From: Halogeometricum sp. S3BR5-2
GTDB lineage: Archaea; Halobacteriota; Halobacteria; Halobacteriales; Haloferacaceae
Reading direction: 5' to 3'
DNA: 64,000 nt
NCBI RefSeq assembly: GCF_031624635.1
Contig: NZ_JAMQOQ010000004.1
Coordinates: 186,001 to 250,000 of the forward strand
The notes beneath the pieces are model-generated. The model saw only the letters and a list, made by a program, of their open reading frames with translations, ran no database searches and was not told the origin of the DNA. Position numbers and translations under genes: made by a program. Positions 32,702 to 41,360 of the stretch are shown here, piece by piece (the stretch's first letter is position 1; every line of letters starts with the position of its first letter).

Positions 32702-33526
32702 ATGCCAGACGAACCAAGCGGCTCGCCCTCCGACGGCGACTCCAGCGCGGCGCTCCGGGTGGCGACCGCCGAGGCCCGGCGGACGCTGGACCAGCAACTC
32801 GACACGCTCGAAGACATCGACCGCAAGGCGATGCGCCTGCTCCGGTTCTCCGTCGGACTGCTCGGCGTCGTCGTCTCCGTGCTGTCGCTGACCGACGGAT
32901 CTGTCGGCCTGCGGTCGATGCCCTACCTCGGCGGCGGCCTCGCCTTCCTCGTGGTGGGCGCCGTCGCCGCGGGCGTCACCTACACCGCCTCGCCCCGCGT
33001 CGCCGGCGCCTCGCCGGCCGATTTGGAGCGCGCGGCCGAGGCCGACCGCGAACGGGCGTTCCGCCGGACGCTCGTCCGGAGCTACGCCGACTGGATACGG
33101 TTCAACGCGGCGGCGAACGCCCGCGCCGCCCTGCTCATCACCGTGGCCATCCTGTTCGTCGTCGCCGGTGCCGTCGGACTCGCCCTCGGGAGCATCCAGG
33201 CGCTCACCGGACCCCTCCCCCCCGTCGTCCTCGCCGTCTCCGGCGCGGGCCTCCTCCTCGCGGCCTACCTCGCCGGCGTCCACCGGCAGTTCTCGCGCCT
33301 CCGCGAGGCGAGGCGCCGGAACGCGGACCGAGGCGTCGCGTCGGAACTCTCCGGCGGTTCCGGCGTCTCCGATTCCTCCGACTCTCCCGACGCGCCCGAC
33401 GCGACGTTCACGGCCGCGGCGGCGGGAACTGAGGCTCGCTTCGAGGGGCAACTCTGTCACACGGGCGACGTCGGACCCGACCGCGGGCGGGCGTCGAGAG
33501 GATCGGACGCCGAATCGGACGGGTGA
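32702..33526 (+). CDS. Four-helix membrane protein, unknown function
   Basis: A 274-residue protein. A helical N-terminal arm (LDQQLDTLEDIDRKAMRLLR) leads into four hydrophobic helices at about 47-65, 75-95, 143-163 and 174-191, with a charged cytoplasmic loop between helices 2 and 3. The C-terminal 75 residues are Ser/Asp-rich and disordered. The arm-plus-paired-helices layout loosely recalls SLATT/Pycsar-type membrane effectors, but no nucleotide cyclase or nuclease is adjacent, so I do not assign that. A TATA-like AGTATAAC lies about 35 nt before the ATG. Confidence 0.65.
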   Translation: MPDEPSGSPSDGDSSAALRVATAEARRTLDQQLDTLEDIDRKAMRLLRFSVGLLGVVVSVLSLTDGSVGLRSMPYLGGGLAFLVVGAVAAGVTYTASPRVAGASPADLERAAEADRERAFRRTLVRSYADWIRFNAAANARAALLITVAILFVVAGAVGLALGSIQALTGPLPPVVLAVSGAGLLLAAYLAGVHRQFSRLREARRRNADRGVASELSGGSGVSDSSDSPDAPDATFTAAAAGTEARFEGQLCHTGDVGPDRGRASRGSDAESDG

Positions 33527-33629
33527 GACGGATTCACCGAGGAGCGACGCGACCGGCCGAGCGAGGAGCGTCGCCGCCGCTCCCGGGAGAAGAGCTTTGC
33601 TTCGACGGGACCGATTTCCACCCAGAACC

Positions 33630-34247
33630 GTGTCCTCCACCGCGTACGACGCCGGCCGCGACCGGCGCTCCTCCGTCCTCCGCCGCAACCCCGTCGTCGA
33701 GACGCTCCTCGCCATGCTCGTCGTCTCCGTCCTCGCGTGGGGAGCCTCGTTCGTCGGCCTGCTGGGACTGTTCGCCCTCGGACCGCCCGTGTGGCTCCCG
33801 CCGTGGGCGCTCCTCACGAGCGTCTACGCGCACGCCGGCCCGGCGCACCTGCTCTCGAACGCCGTCGTCGTCGCCGTCGCCGGGACGCTCGTCTCCCTGT
33901 CGACGACGCGACTCCGCTTTCACGCCTTCTTCGTCGTCACCGGGGCGCTTGCCGGCGTCGCGCACGTCTGGGCGAGCGGCTTCCTCGGCGCGCGGACCGC
34001 GGTGCTCGGCGCCAGCGGCGCGGCGTTCGCCTTGGTCGGCTACGTCCTCGCGGCCAACCCGGCCTCGAACGCGCTCTTCGAGCGGCTTCGGCTCCCGCCC
34101 CGCGCGGTCATCGCCGTCGTCGCGGCCGTCGCACTGGCGCTGACGCTCTCGTTCAGCGCGCCCGGAAGCGCCCTCGTCGCCCACTTCGCGGGCGCCGCGA
34201 TGGGCCTCGTCGCGGGCCGGTTGGGGCTGCTTCGGACGCGGCGCTGA
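33630..34247 (+). CDS. Rhomboid-family intramembrane serine protease
   Basis: A 205-residue membrane protein with a GTG start. The catalytic Ser129 sits in VLGASGAAFALVG (GxSG), the partner His in the last helix (VAHFAGAAMG), and HLLSN (His73 to Asn77) supplies the oxyanion hole. It cuts transmembrane substrates near the membrane surface. Six helices are predicted by eye. Upstream in-frame sequence is Pro/Arg-rich and non-coding in character, which supports the GTG start. Confidence 0.88.
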   Translation: MSSTAYDAGRDRRSSVLRRNPVVETLLAMLVVSVLAWGASFVGLLGLFALGPPVWLPPWALLTSVYAHAGPAHLLSNAVVVAVAGTLVSLSTTRLRFHAFFVVTGALAGVAHVWASGFLGARTAVLGASGAAFALVGYVLAANPASNALFERLRLPPRAVIAVVAAVALALTLSFSAPGSALVAHFAGAAMGLVAGRLGLLRTRR

Positions 34248-34426
34248 ACTCCCCCTCTACCCCGACAGCGCCGCCGCGACGACCGGCTCGAAGGTATTGG
34301 TCACATTATCGGCTCGGTCGACCGCCACCGGGAGGAAGCGCGGGTACGTTCGCGCGTTCGACTCGCGCGGAGGCGTCGCTCCGGGGGGTGCGTCTCGTCA
34401 CCGGTCGGGGACGGGTGTCGCCGCAG

Positions 34427-34669
34427 TCAGTTCGCGTCGTCCAGCGAGTAGACGCGTTTTCGGGCGTCTCGCAGGCAGACGTCCTCCTGGACGATGTCGG
34501 CGTCCTCCAGTTTCCGGAGGGCGTCGCGGACGGTCCGCGTCGAGAGGTGCGTCCGCTCCGTCAGGTCGGTCTGCGTCAGGTCCGACTCCTGTTCGAGCAC
34601 GTAGCGGACGAACTTTGCGCTGGGAGGGAGGTCGTCGATGGTCGCCGCGGTCTGTTGAGCCTGTGACAT
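34427..34669 (-). CDS. Winged-helix MarR-like regulator
   Basis: An 80-residue DNA-binding protein; the Met at 34669 (MSQAQQTAATIDD) is the natural start. LPPSAKFVRYVLEQESDLTQ, DLTERTHLSTRTVRDALRKL and a short wing form a minimal winged helix. It is divergent from an aldehyde dehydrogenase gene, and a perfect inverted repeat lies between them. Its own promoter is probably the CTATATGG element around 34766-34773, giving a leader of about 70 nt. Confidence 0.82.
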   Translation of the reverse strand: MSQAQQTAATIDDLPPSAKFVRYVLEQESDLTQTDLTERTHLSTRTVRDALRKLEDADIVQEDVCLRDARKRVYSLDDAN

Positions 34670-34796
34670 AGAACTGTGTTCGGTTCGGCCGCCGACGCTC
34701 CGGACGCGGGGCGCGCCCGATGGAGAGTCGGTCCGACCGATCACACCGGGAGTACGGACGCCACCCATATAGCCGTTTTAGGGCGTGAACGTCACC

Positions 34797-34816
34797 CGGT
34801 TACACCGCCGTAACCG
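34797..34816. promoter_or_regulatory. Inverted repeat between wHTH regulator and aldehyde dehydrogenase
   Basis: CGGTTAC-ACCGCC-GTAACCG, perfect 7-bp arms with a 6-nt spacer. It lies 100 nt before the aldehyde dehydrogenase ATG and just upstream of the regulator promoter element, a fitting position for an operator. Confidence 0.5.
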
Positions 34817-34915
34817 ACCGCTCGTATACTCGACGGACGACTTGAACGTGGCGGTAGCGAGCGTTCTCTCTCGTTTCGCCCCTCGCTTTACCGCTCGCCC
34901 CGTAGTGGGTGGTAC

Positions 34916-36403
34916 ATGTCCACAGACTACTCCATCGACGCGGACTGGAACGCGCTGTACGTCGACGGCGAGTGGCGGTCGCACGACGGCGACACCATCG
35001 CGGACGAGGACCCCTCGACGCGCGAGACGGTAACCGAAGTCCCGGCGGCGACGGAGGCCGACGTGGACGACGCCTACGAGGCCGCGGCGGCCGCGCAGTC
35101 CGAGTGGGCCGAGCAACCGCCCGCCCGGCGGGCCGAGGTGGTCCGGAACGCCCTGCAGGAACTGGAGGCCAACGAGGAGGCCATCGTCGAACTGTTCGCC
35201 GACGAGGCGGGCGGGACGGGCGTGATGGGCCACACGTCGGTCGCCATCACGAGCGACCACCTGAACGAGGCGGCGACGCTCCCCAACCGGATGTCGGGCG
35301 AGCACAAGGAGTCGAACATCCCCGGCAAGGAGAACATCGTCCAACGGAAGCCGAAGGGCGTCGTCACGGTCATCTCGCCGTGGAACTTCCCGCTGAACCT
35401 CTCGATTCGGGCCGTCGCGCCCGCCATCGCCCTCGGCAACACCGTCGTCCTGAAGCCGGCGACGAACACGCCCGTCCTCGGCGGCCTCCTCGTGGCGAAA
35501 CTGTTCGAGGCGGCGGGCCTGCCGGACGGCGTCCTCAACGTCGTCACCGGTCGCGGCTCCGACATCGGCGACGCCGTCGCCGGGCACCCCGAGAGCGACG
35601 CCGTCGCGTTCACGGGGTCGACCGAAGTCGGGCGCGGCGTCGCCGCCACCGCCGCGGAGAACCTCGCCGTGCAGGCGATGGAACTCGGCGGCAACAACGC
35701 CCACGTCGTCACCGAGGACGCGGACCTCGACCGCGCCATCGACGGCGCCGTGTTCGGGTCGTTCGTCCACCAGGGACAGGTCTGCATCTCCATCAACCGC
35801 CACGTCGTCCACGAGAGCGTCTACGACGAGTACGTCGAGCGACTGACCGAACGCGCCGAGGAACTGTCGGTCGGGAGCGCCCACGACGAGAACGCGGACG
35901 TCGGCCCCATCATCGACGAGTCTCAGCGCGACGAGATGCTCGGCTACGTCGAGGAGACGGTCGACGCCGGCGCAACGCTCGAAACCGGCGGCGAGACGGT
36001 CGAAATCGACGGGGTGGAGGACTCTCTGGTCGTCGCACCCACCGTCCTCTCGGACGTGACCAACGACATGGCCGCCGCGTGCAACGAGCACTTCGGCCCC
36101 ATCGCCCCGGTCATCCCGTTCTCCGACGTCGACGAGGCCGTCGAGATAGCCAACGACACCGAGTACGGCCTCTCGGGGTCCGTCCACGCCGGCGACCTCG
36201 ACACCGCGATGGACGTCGCCGACCGCATGGAGACGGGGCACGTCCACATCAACGACCAACCCATCAACGACGAGGCGCACGTCCCCTTCTCGGGCACCGC
36301 CGCCTCCGGGATGGGCGGCTACAACAGCGACACCATCCTCGAGGAACTGACCGAGACGAAGTGGATATCAATCCAGCACGACGCGCGCGACTACCCGTTC
36401 TGA
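34916..36403 (+). CDS. Aldehyde dehydrogenase family protein
   Basis: A 495-residue NAD(P)-dependent enzyme. TVISPWNFPLNLSIRAVAPA and GNTVVLKPATNTP bind the cofactor, VAFTGSTEVGRGV is the glycine motif, MELGGNNAHVV carries the general-base Glu and HQGQVCISINR the catalytic Cys. The set resembles benzaldehyde/vanillin- or salicylaldehyde-type dehydrogenases. It oxidises an aldehyde to the acid. TATA-like CTTTACC lies about 26 nt before the ATG. The divergent winged-helix gene is its probable regulator. Confidence 0.93.
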   Translation: MSTDYSIDADWNALYVDGEWRSHDGDTIADEDPSTRETVTEVPAATEADVDDAYEAAAAAQSEWAEQPPARRAEVVRNALQELEANEEAIVELFADEAGGTGVMGHTSVAITSDHLNEAATLPNRMSGEHKESNIPGKENIVQRKPKGVVTVISPWNFPLNLSIRAVAPAIALGNTVVLKPATNTPVLGGLLVAKLFEAAGLPDGVLNVVTGRGSDIGDAVAGHPESDAVAFTGSTEVGRGVAATAAENLAVQAMELGGNNAHVVTEDADLDRAIDGAVFGSFVHQGQVCISINRHVVHESVYDEYVERLTERAEELSVGSAHDENADVGPIIDESQRDEMLGYVEETVDAGATLETGGETVEIDGVEDSLVVAPTVLSDVTNDMAAACNEHFGPIAPVIPFSDVDEAVEIANDTEYGLSGSVHAGDLDTAMDVADRMETGHVHINDQPINDEAHVPFSGTAASGMGGYNSDTILEELTETKWISIQHDARDYPF

Positions 36404-36452
36404 GGCGTCGGACCCGAGAGCGGCGGTAGCGGTTTCTCCCGCCGCGCTCCGA

Positions 36453-37292
36453 CTACTCGCGCAGTTCCCCGAGCGGGTTCGGTAGCAGGCTCTCGCCCTG
36501 CTCCTGCCGGTCGGCGGCGGACCGCGCCGCCTCGACGCTCGCGAACGCGACGAATGCGCCGGCGACCACGTCCGTCGCCCAGTGGATGCCGAGGTACATC
36601 GTCGAGACGGCGATGGACACCGCGAGGAAGAGCGCGATGGGCGTCCACCGCGGGTAGACGCCGCGGAACCGCCACGCGAGGAGCGCGACGGTGCCCGACA
36701 GCGAGGTGTGCAGCGACGGGAAGACGTTCGTGTTCACGTTCACCTGACTCGTCAGCAACTGCGCCTGCGGCCAACTGTTGTACAGCAGCGGTTGCACCAT
36801 GTCCGGCATGAAGTTCCGCGGCCCGTAGGCGACGAACAGGATGTAACAGAGCAGGCCGACGCCGTAGTTCACGATGTAGGCGAACAGGACGACGCGGAGG
36901 GGGCGGGACTCCTCGTGCATCGCGTACGCCGCCAGCGGGAACACGAGGAGGAACACGTAGCCGAAGATGTAGACGAACCCGAAGTACGCCGTCAGCGCCG
37001 GCGTCGCGAACGACTGCACGAACGCGACGGTGCTCCCCTCGACGGCGTGGATGTAGCCGGTGATGTTCAGCCCGATGAGCCACGACAGTTCGACGCCGAT
37101 GTCGCGGATGACGCCGTTGGCGGCGAGGACGGCGACGAGGGCGACGAACGTCGGAGCGACGGCGCGGGCGTTCGACCGGACGGTCCGGGGGGCGGACCGG
37201 AGCCGCGACGGTCCGACGACGAGCACCGCGGCGACGACGAGGAGTGCGGACACGCCCGCGCCGACCTGCAGGACGACGTCGACGAGCGCCAT
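36453..37292 (-). CDS. PAP2-family membrane phosphatase
   Basis: A 279-residue membrane protein with about six helices. FPSLHTSLSG and YLGIHWATDVVAGA are the second and third phosphatase signature motifs with the two catalytic His residues. YGPRNFMPD contributes the first, degenerate motif. It resembles inositolphosphotransferase-type PAP2 enzymes and acts on lipid phosphates at the membrane. Its ATG overlaps the stop codon of the upstream solute-binding protein by one base (TGATG), so the two are coupled. Confidence 0.87.
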   Translation of the reverse strand: MALVDVVLQVGAGVSALLVVAAVLVVGPSRLRSAPRTVRSNARAVAPTFVALVAVLAANGVIRDIGVELSWLIGLNITGYIHAVEGSTVAFVQSFATPALTAYFGFVYIFGYVFLLVFPLAAYAMHEESRPLRVVLFAYIVNYGVGLLCYILFVAYGPRNFMPDMVQPLLYNSWPQAQLLTSQVNVNTNVFPSLHTSLSGTVALLAWRFRGVYPRWTPIALFLAVSIAVSTMYLGIHWATDVVAGAFVAFASVEAARSAADRQEQGESLLPNPLGELRE

Positions 37293-39265
37293 CAGTTACC
37301 CTCCAGCAGTCGCCCGTCGGAGTACTGATAGCCCGCGTCGCGGAACGCCTCTCTCGCCTCGTCGACGTTCAGTTCGCCGTCGCTCCCGAGGAACGGCGTC
37401 ACGGGGTTCTCCCCCTCCCACCGCAGGTCCTCGGGGAGCCACTCCGTCCCGGCCAGCGGGCTCACCGCGCCCCGGGCGTAGCCGCCGAACACGTCGCTCA
37501 CGAGGAACGACTGGTCGACGAGTCGCGCCAGCGTGTTCCTGAACCGAGGGTTCGTCGTCGGCGACCGACCGGCGTTGTGCCCGAGGATGAACGGCGTCTC
37601 CGACCGACCGACGAGCAGTTCGAGGTCCCGCGCGCGGCCGATGCGGGGGACCGTCGAGGCGCCGACGGTCGTCCCGGTCACGTCGGCGTCGGCGTCGGCG
37701 ACCATCTCGACGGCCGTCGCGTCGGAGCCGACGACCTGCACGGACAGCCGTTCGAACTCGGGCGGTCGGGCCGGCACGCCCGCCTCGGCCGCCGCCTCGA
37801 AGAGGAAGTGCTCGTCGAACCGGTCGAGCACGAGCGACTCGCGCGGCGTGTTCTGCGCGAACTCGAACGGGCCGCTCCCGACCGGCGGGATGTTGTTCGT
37901 CACGATGGCCTCGGTGGCGGGGCCGATTTCGATACCGCTGACCGACGCCCGCGAGGTCCGCTCCTCCCAGATGTGTTTGGGGAGCACCGGCACGGTGAAC
38001 GCCCGCGTCGCCAGTTCGGGTTCGCACTCGACGAAGTCGAACTCGACGGTGCGCGTTCCCGCCGCGCGCACGTCCGCGACGAGGCTGTTCCGCCCCTGGA
38101 ACCGCGGCGCGGGGATGCGCGCGTCGCTCTCGTCCTCGGTCGTCGTCCCCGTCTCCATCGCCGTGTCCGCGAGGAGGCGGTGGGTGAACGCGACGTCCTC
38201 GGCCGTGAGGTCCTCGCCGTCGTGCCACGTCAGGTCGGGCCGGAGCCGAACCGACGCGCTCGGCGCGTCCCCGGTCCCGGAGAACGCCCACGACTCCGCC
38301 AGCCATGCCTCGACGCCGTCGCCCGTCTCGACGCCGAGCGAGTCGTACAGGAGGCCCGTGATGAGACCGTCGCGTCGGTACTCGACCGATAGGGGGTTGA
38401 GATTCTCCGTCGCCCGCCTGTCGGTCGTCGCCGTCCGGAGCGTGCGCGCCCCGTCCGCCGCCGTCGCGACCTCGGTCGGGGTCGGAGTTGGGGTCGGCGT
38501 AGGGGTCGACGTCGGCGTGGCGGTCCGCGACGACGAGTTCGAGTTCCGGTTCCGGCTCCGGTTCGAGGCCGCTCCGACCGTCCCGTCGGTTCCGGCGGTC
38601 GTCGTCGCGTCCGTTGCCGGGGTGGCGCCGTCGACGCCGCTGCGCGTCAGCGACAGGTAGCCCAGCGGGGAGTCGAGGTCGGCGGTCCGCCAGTTCCGGT
38701 AGTTGTCGGTGCGGGCCGCGCGGATGTCGTCGGGGAACGAGAGGAGGGTGAACGGCTGGCTTCGGGCGATGCTCCGCTGGAGTTCGTACACCGCCTCGCG
38801 TCGCTCCTCGCCCGTGGTCGTGCGCTGGGTCTCCAGCAGGTCGTCGACGTCGAGGTTCGCGTAGCCGAACGGGTTCTGCCACCCCGGGGCGTCGGCGAAC
38901 CGCGAGTGCAGGAGCGAGTAGAGCCCGTCGGGTTGGTGAAACTGGTCGGGGAGCCGCGCGACGAACAGTTCGAAGTCGTTCTGCACCAGCACCTGCCGGA
39001 GAAGTTCCTCGCTGGCCATCGGCGTCACCTGCGCGCCGATGCCGGCCGCGCGGAACCACGCCGCGACCTGACGCGCGATGCGCAGGGCGTAGGGGTCGGC
39101 GTCGGCCGGCACGGTCTTGATTTCGAGGGAGACCTGGTTCGCCGACCGCCAGCCCGCGACCGTCCGCAACCGGCGCACGCATCCGCCGGAGAGCGCAGTC
39201 ACGCCTGTCGCGAGCGTCCCGAGGACGGCTCGCCGACGGACCGTGGAGGGCGACGACTGTGGCAT
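37292..39265 (-). CDS. Family 5 (peptide-type) solute-binding lipoprotein, circularly permuted
   Basis: A 657-residue TAT lipoprotein (TVRRRAVLGTLATG, lipobox Cys29). Residues about 45-210 (IKTVPADADPYALRIARQV, AAGIGAQV, GWQNPFGYANLDVDDLL, EERREAVYELQ) match the C-terminal lobe of family 5 binding proteins. A Thr/Pro/Ser linker (211-270) follows, and residues about 273-657 contain the normal N-terminal part (ENLNPL, LAESWAFS, WHDGEDLTAEDVAFTH, VPVLPKHIWEE), ending with AREAFRDAGYQYSDGRLL. In a canonical protein that last motif directly precedes the segment that is here at the N-terminus. No permease or ATPase genes are adjacent. Its ligand is unknown. Confidence 0.87.
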   Translation of the reverse strand: MPQSSPSTVRRRAVLGTLATGVTALSGGCVRRLRTVAGWRSANQVSLEIKTVPADADPYALRIARQVAAWFRAAGIGAQVTPMASEELLRQVLVQNDFELFVARLPDQFHQPDGLYSLLHSRFADAPGWQNPFGYANLDVDDLLETQRTTTGEERREAVYELQRSIARSQPFTLLSFPDDIRAARTDNYRNWRTADLDSPLGYLSLTRSGVDGATPATDATTTAGTDGTVGAASNRSRNRNSNSSSRTATPTSTPTPTPTPTPTEVATAADGARTLRTATTDRRATENLNPLSVEYRRDGLITGLLYDSLGVETGDGVEAWLAESWAFSGTGDAPSASVRLRPDLTWHDGEDLTAEDVAFTHRLLADTAMETGTTTEDESDARIPAPRFQGRNSLVADVRAAGTRTVEFDFVECEPELATRAFTVPVLPKHIWEERTSRASVSGIEIGPATEAIVTNNIPPVGSGPFEFAQNTPRESLVLDRFDEHFLFEAAAEAGVPARPPEFERLSVQVVGSDATAVEMVADADADVTGTTVGASTVPRIGRARDLELLVGRSETPFILGHNAGRSPTTNPRFRNTLARLVDQSFLVSDVFGGYARGAVSPLAGTEWLPEDLRWEGENPVTPFLGSDGELNVDEAREAFRDAGYQYSDGRLLEGN

Positions 39266-39376
39266 CTCTTCTCCTCACTCCTCCCGGCTCGCTCTTATCC
39301 GTTGGGAATCCGAGCCGGGGTTCGTACGGGACTCAGGAACCCCGTTTTGATAAGTACACTCGCCGTACCGCCGTCC

Positions 39377-39913
39377 GTGTCGCTCCCCGGTCCCGCGCTC
39401 GACCACCTCGCGTACCTCCTGTTCGCCGTCGCGACCCACGCGGCTCTCGGCTACGCGCTCGTCTCCGCGCTCACCGACCGACCGCGGCGCGCCGGCGTCC
39501 TCGGCGCCGTCCTCCCCGACGCCGACCTGCTGTTCCCGCTCGCGTGGACGTTCCCCTTCGACCACCGCGGACTGACGCATACGCTCGCCTTCGCGGCGGC
39601 CGCCGCGGCCGTTCTCGCGGTCGCGCGGCGCCCGCAGTGGTCCGCCGAGGCGGCGGCGCTCGGTCTCGTCTCGCACCTCGTCGTGGACTCGTTCACGCAG
39701 AGCGGCGTCGCGTGGCTCTACCCCCTCACCGCCGAGCGAGTGGGCGTCGCGGCGTCGATTCACTCGGGGTGGGGCGCCGCCCTCCTCTGGGGGGTCGTCG
39801 CCCTCGCACTGGTCGTCGACCGACGGTCGGCCGACGGGGAAACACGGGCTGACGGCCCGGCGGACGCCGAGTCCGCCGACGCCTCGGAGGCGCCCGGTGC
39901 GCCCCGCTCCTGA
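39377..39913 (+). CDS. DUF457-family membrane-bound metal-dependent hydrolase
   Basis: A 178-residue membrane protein with a GTG start. GAVLPDADLLFPLAWT and FDHRGLTHTLAF hold the conserved Asp and His residues of the YdjM/DUF457 family, and a third motif LVSHLVVDSFTQSG follows. Four or five helices precede a polar Asp/Glu tail. A TATA-like GATAAGTA lies 24-30 nt before the GTG. The biochemical role of the family is poorly known. Confidence 0.85.
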   Translation: MSLPGPALDHLAYLLFAVATHAALGYALVSALTDRPRRAGVLGAVLPDADLLFPLAWTFPFDHRGLTHTLAFAAAAAAVLAVARRPQWSAEAAALGLVSHLVVDSFTQSGVAWLYPLTAERVGVAASIHSGWGAALLWGVVALALVVDRRSADGETRADGPADAESADASEAPGAPRS

Positions 39914-39966
39914 CCGGCGACCGTAAGACGCCTCTCTTATTACCTCCACTGCAGAACTGGCGCGTA

Positions 39967-41358
39967 ATGGCTTCCAATCGGCGAGCGCTCCGCGGTCTGC
40001 TCGCGGCGTTGGTCCTCGTCTCTTCGGTCGTCCTCGCCGTCGGTTACGTGGACGCGCAGCGGAACAACGACCGGGTGACGGGCGACCCGGCGGTCGAACA
40101 GGCGTTCCGGACGGGCGACCGGACGCAAGTCGTCGCTCCCCGAGACAATATCACCGTCGTGGCGACGGACTCGAACGCGTTCGTCAGCGACGAGAGCGAC
40201 AGCCCCCGCGCGCAGGCCGAACTCGCGGCGTTCGCGCCCGACGGCAGCGTCTACTACTACCAGAACGAACACACCCGGTACTGGGACGTCGACCCCGTCC
40301 CGAACACGACGGCGACCGTCGAGTTCGTCTACGCCGACCACCTCGACGCCGACGAGTGCGGCGAGACGGTCTGCACGCGGAACGGCGTCGAGCGGGTGAA
40401 CCTCACCACCGGCGAGTCCGAAGAGGTGTTCAGCCGCATCACGCCCGGAAAACACTCGACGCGGTGGCACGACGTCGACCGCCTCGGTCCCGACCGCCTC
40501 CTCGTCGCCGACATCCACCAGGACCGCGTGTTCGTCGTCAACACGACGACGAACCTGACGACGTGGGAGTGGGACGCGCAGTCGGACTTCGACGTGGCGA
40601 CCAGCGGCGGGCCGTTCCCCGAGGACTGGACGCACCTCAACGACGTGGAGTCCGTCACCGTCGACGGCGAACGGGCCGTGATGGTGAGCCTCCGCAACCA
40701 CGACCAAGTGGTGTTCATCGACCCCGACGAGGGGTTGATGGAGGAGTGGACGCTCGGGACCGACGACAACCACTCGATACTGTACGAACAGCACAACCCC
40801 GACTTCATCCCCGCCGAGGAGGGCGGACCGGCGCTGCTCGTCGCGGACTCCGAGAACGGCCGCGTGATAGAGTACCAACGCGAGGGCGGCGAGTGGGTCG
40901 AGTCGTGGACGTGGGTCGACCGGCGGATGCAGTGGCCGCGCGACGCCGACCGCCTGCCGAACGGTCACACCCTCGTCACCGACTCGAACGGCGACCGCAC
41001 CTTCGAGATAGACGAGGAGGGCGAAGTCGTCTGGACCGCCTCCATCGGCTTCCCGTACGAGTCCGAGCGGCTGGGAACCGGCGACGAGAGCGCCGGCGGG
41101 GAGAGCGCCGCGAGCCTCGGCCTCCCCTCGCGGACGGCCTCGGACCTCGAACCGACGCTGACCTCGCGCGTCGCGTCCGTCGTCCCGCCGACGGTGCGTA
41201 ACGCGATATCCTACGCCTTCCCGCGCTGGGTGGGGCTCCTCGAAGGCCTCGCCGCCCTCGCGCTTCTCGGGTCGCTCGTCGCGTGGGGTGTGCTGGAGTA
41301 CCGCTGGTCGGACCGGACCGTTAGCTTTCAGTCGCCGCTGCGCGTCCGGAGGAAGTAG
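39967..41358 (+). CDS. Arylsulfotransferase-like membrane-anchored protein
   Basis: A 463-residue protein anchored at both ends: an N-terminal helix (about 9-27) and a C-terminal helix (about 421-440). The extracellular part is a repeat propeller with short strands ending in WHDVDRLGPDRLLVAD, DWTHLNDVESV, QHNPDFIP and RDADRLPNGHTLV, the pattern of arylsulfotransferase-family (ASST-like) propellers. His residues in WHD and THLND fit the ASST active site. The next gene, a multi-spanning protein, starts 2 nt after its stop, so the two probably act on the same cell-surface glycan or lipid. Confidence 0.8.
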   Translation: MASNRRALRGLLAALVLVSSVVLAVGYVDAQRNNDRVTGDPAVEQAFRTGDRTQVVAPRDNITVVATDSNAFVSDESDSPRAQAELAAFAPDGSVYYYQNEHTRYWDVDPVPNTTATVEFVYADHLDADECGETVCTRNGVERVNLTTGESEEVFSRITPGKHSTRWHDVDRLGPDRLLVADIHQDRVFVVNTTTNLTTWEWDAQSDFDVATSGGPFPEDWTHLNDVESVTVDGERAVMVSLRNHDQVVFIDPDEGLMEEWTLGTDDNHSILYEQHNPDFIPAEEGGPALLVADSENGRVIEYQREGGEWVESWTWVDRRMQWPRDADRLPNGHTLVTDSNGDRTFEIDEEGEVVWTASIGFPYESERLGTGDESAGGESAASLGLPSRTASDLEPTLTSRVASVVPPTVRNAISYAFPRWVGLLEGLAALALLGSLVAWGVLEYRWSDRTVSFQSPLRVRRK

Positions 41359-41360
41359 AC

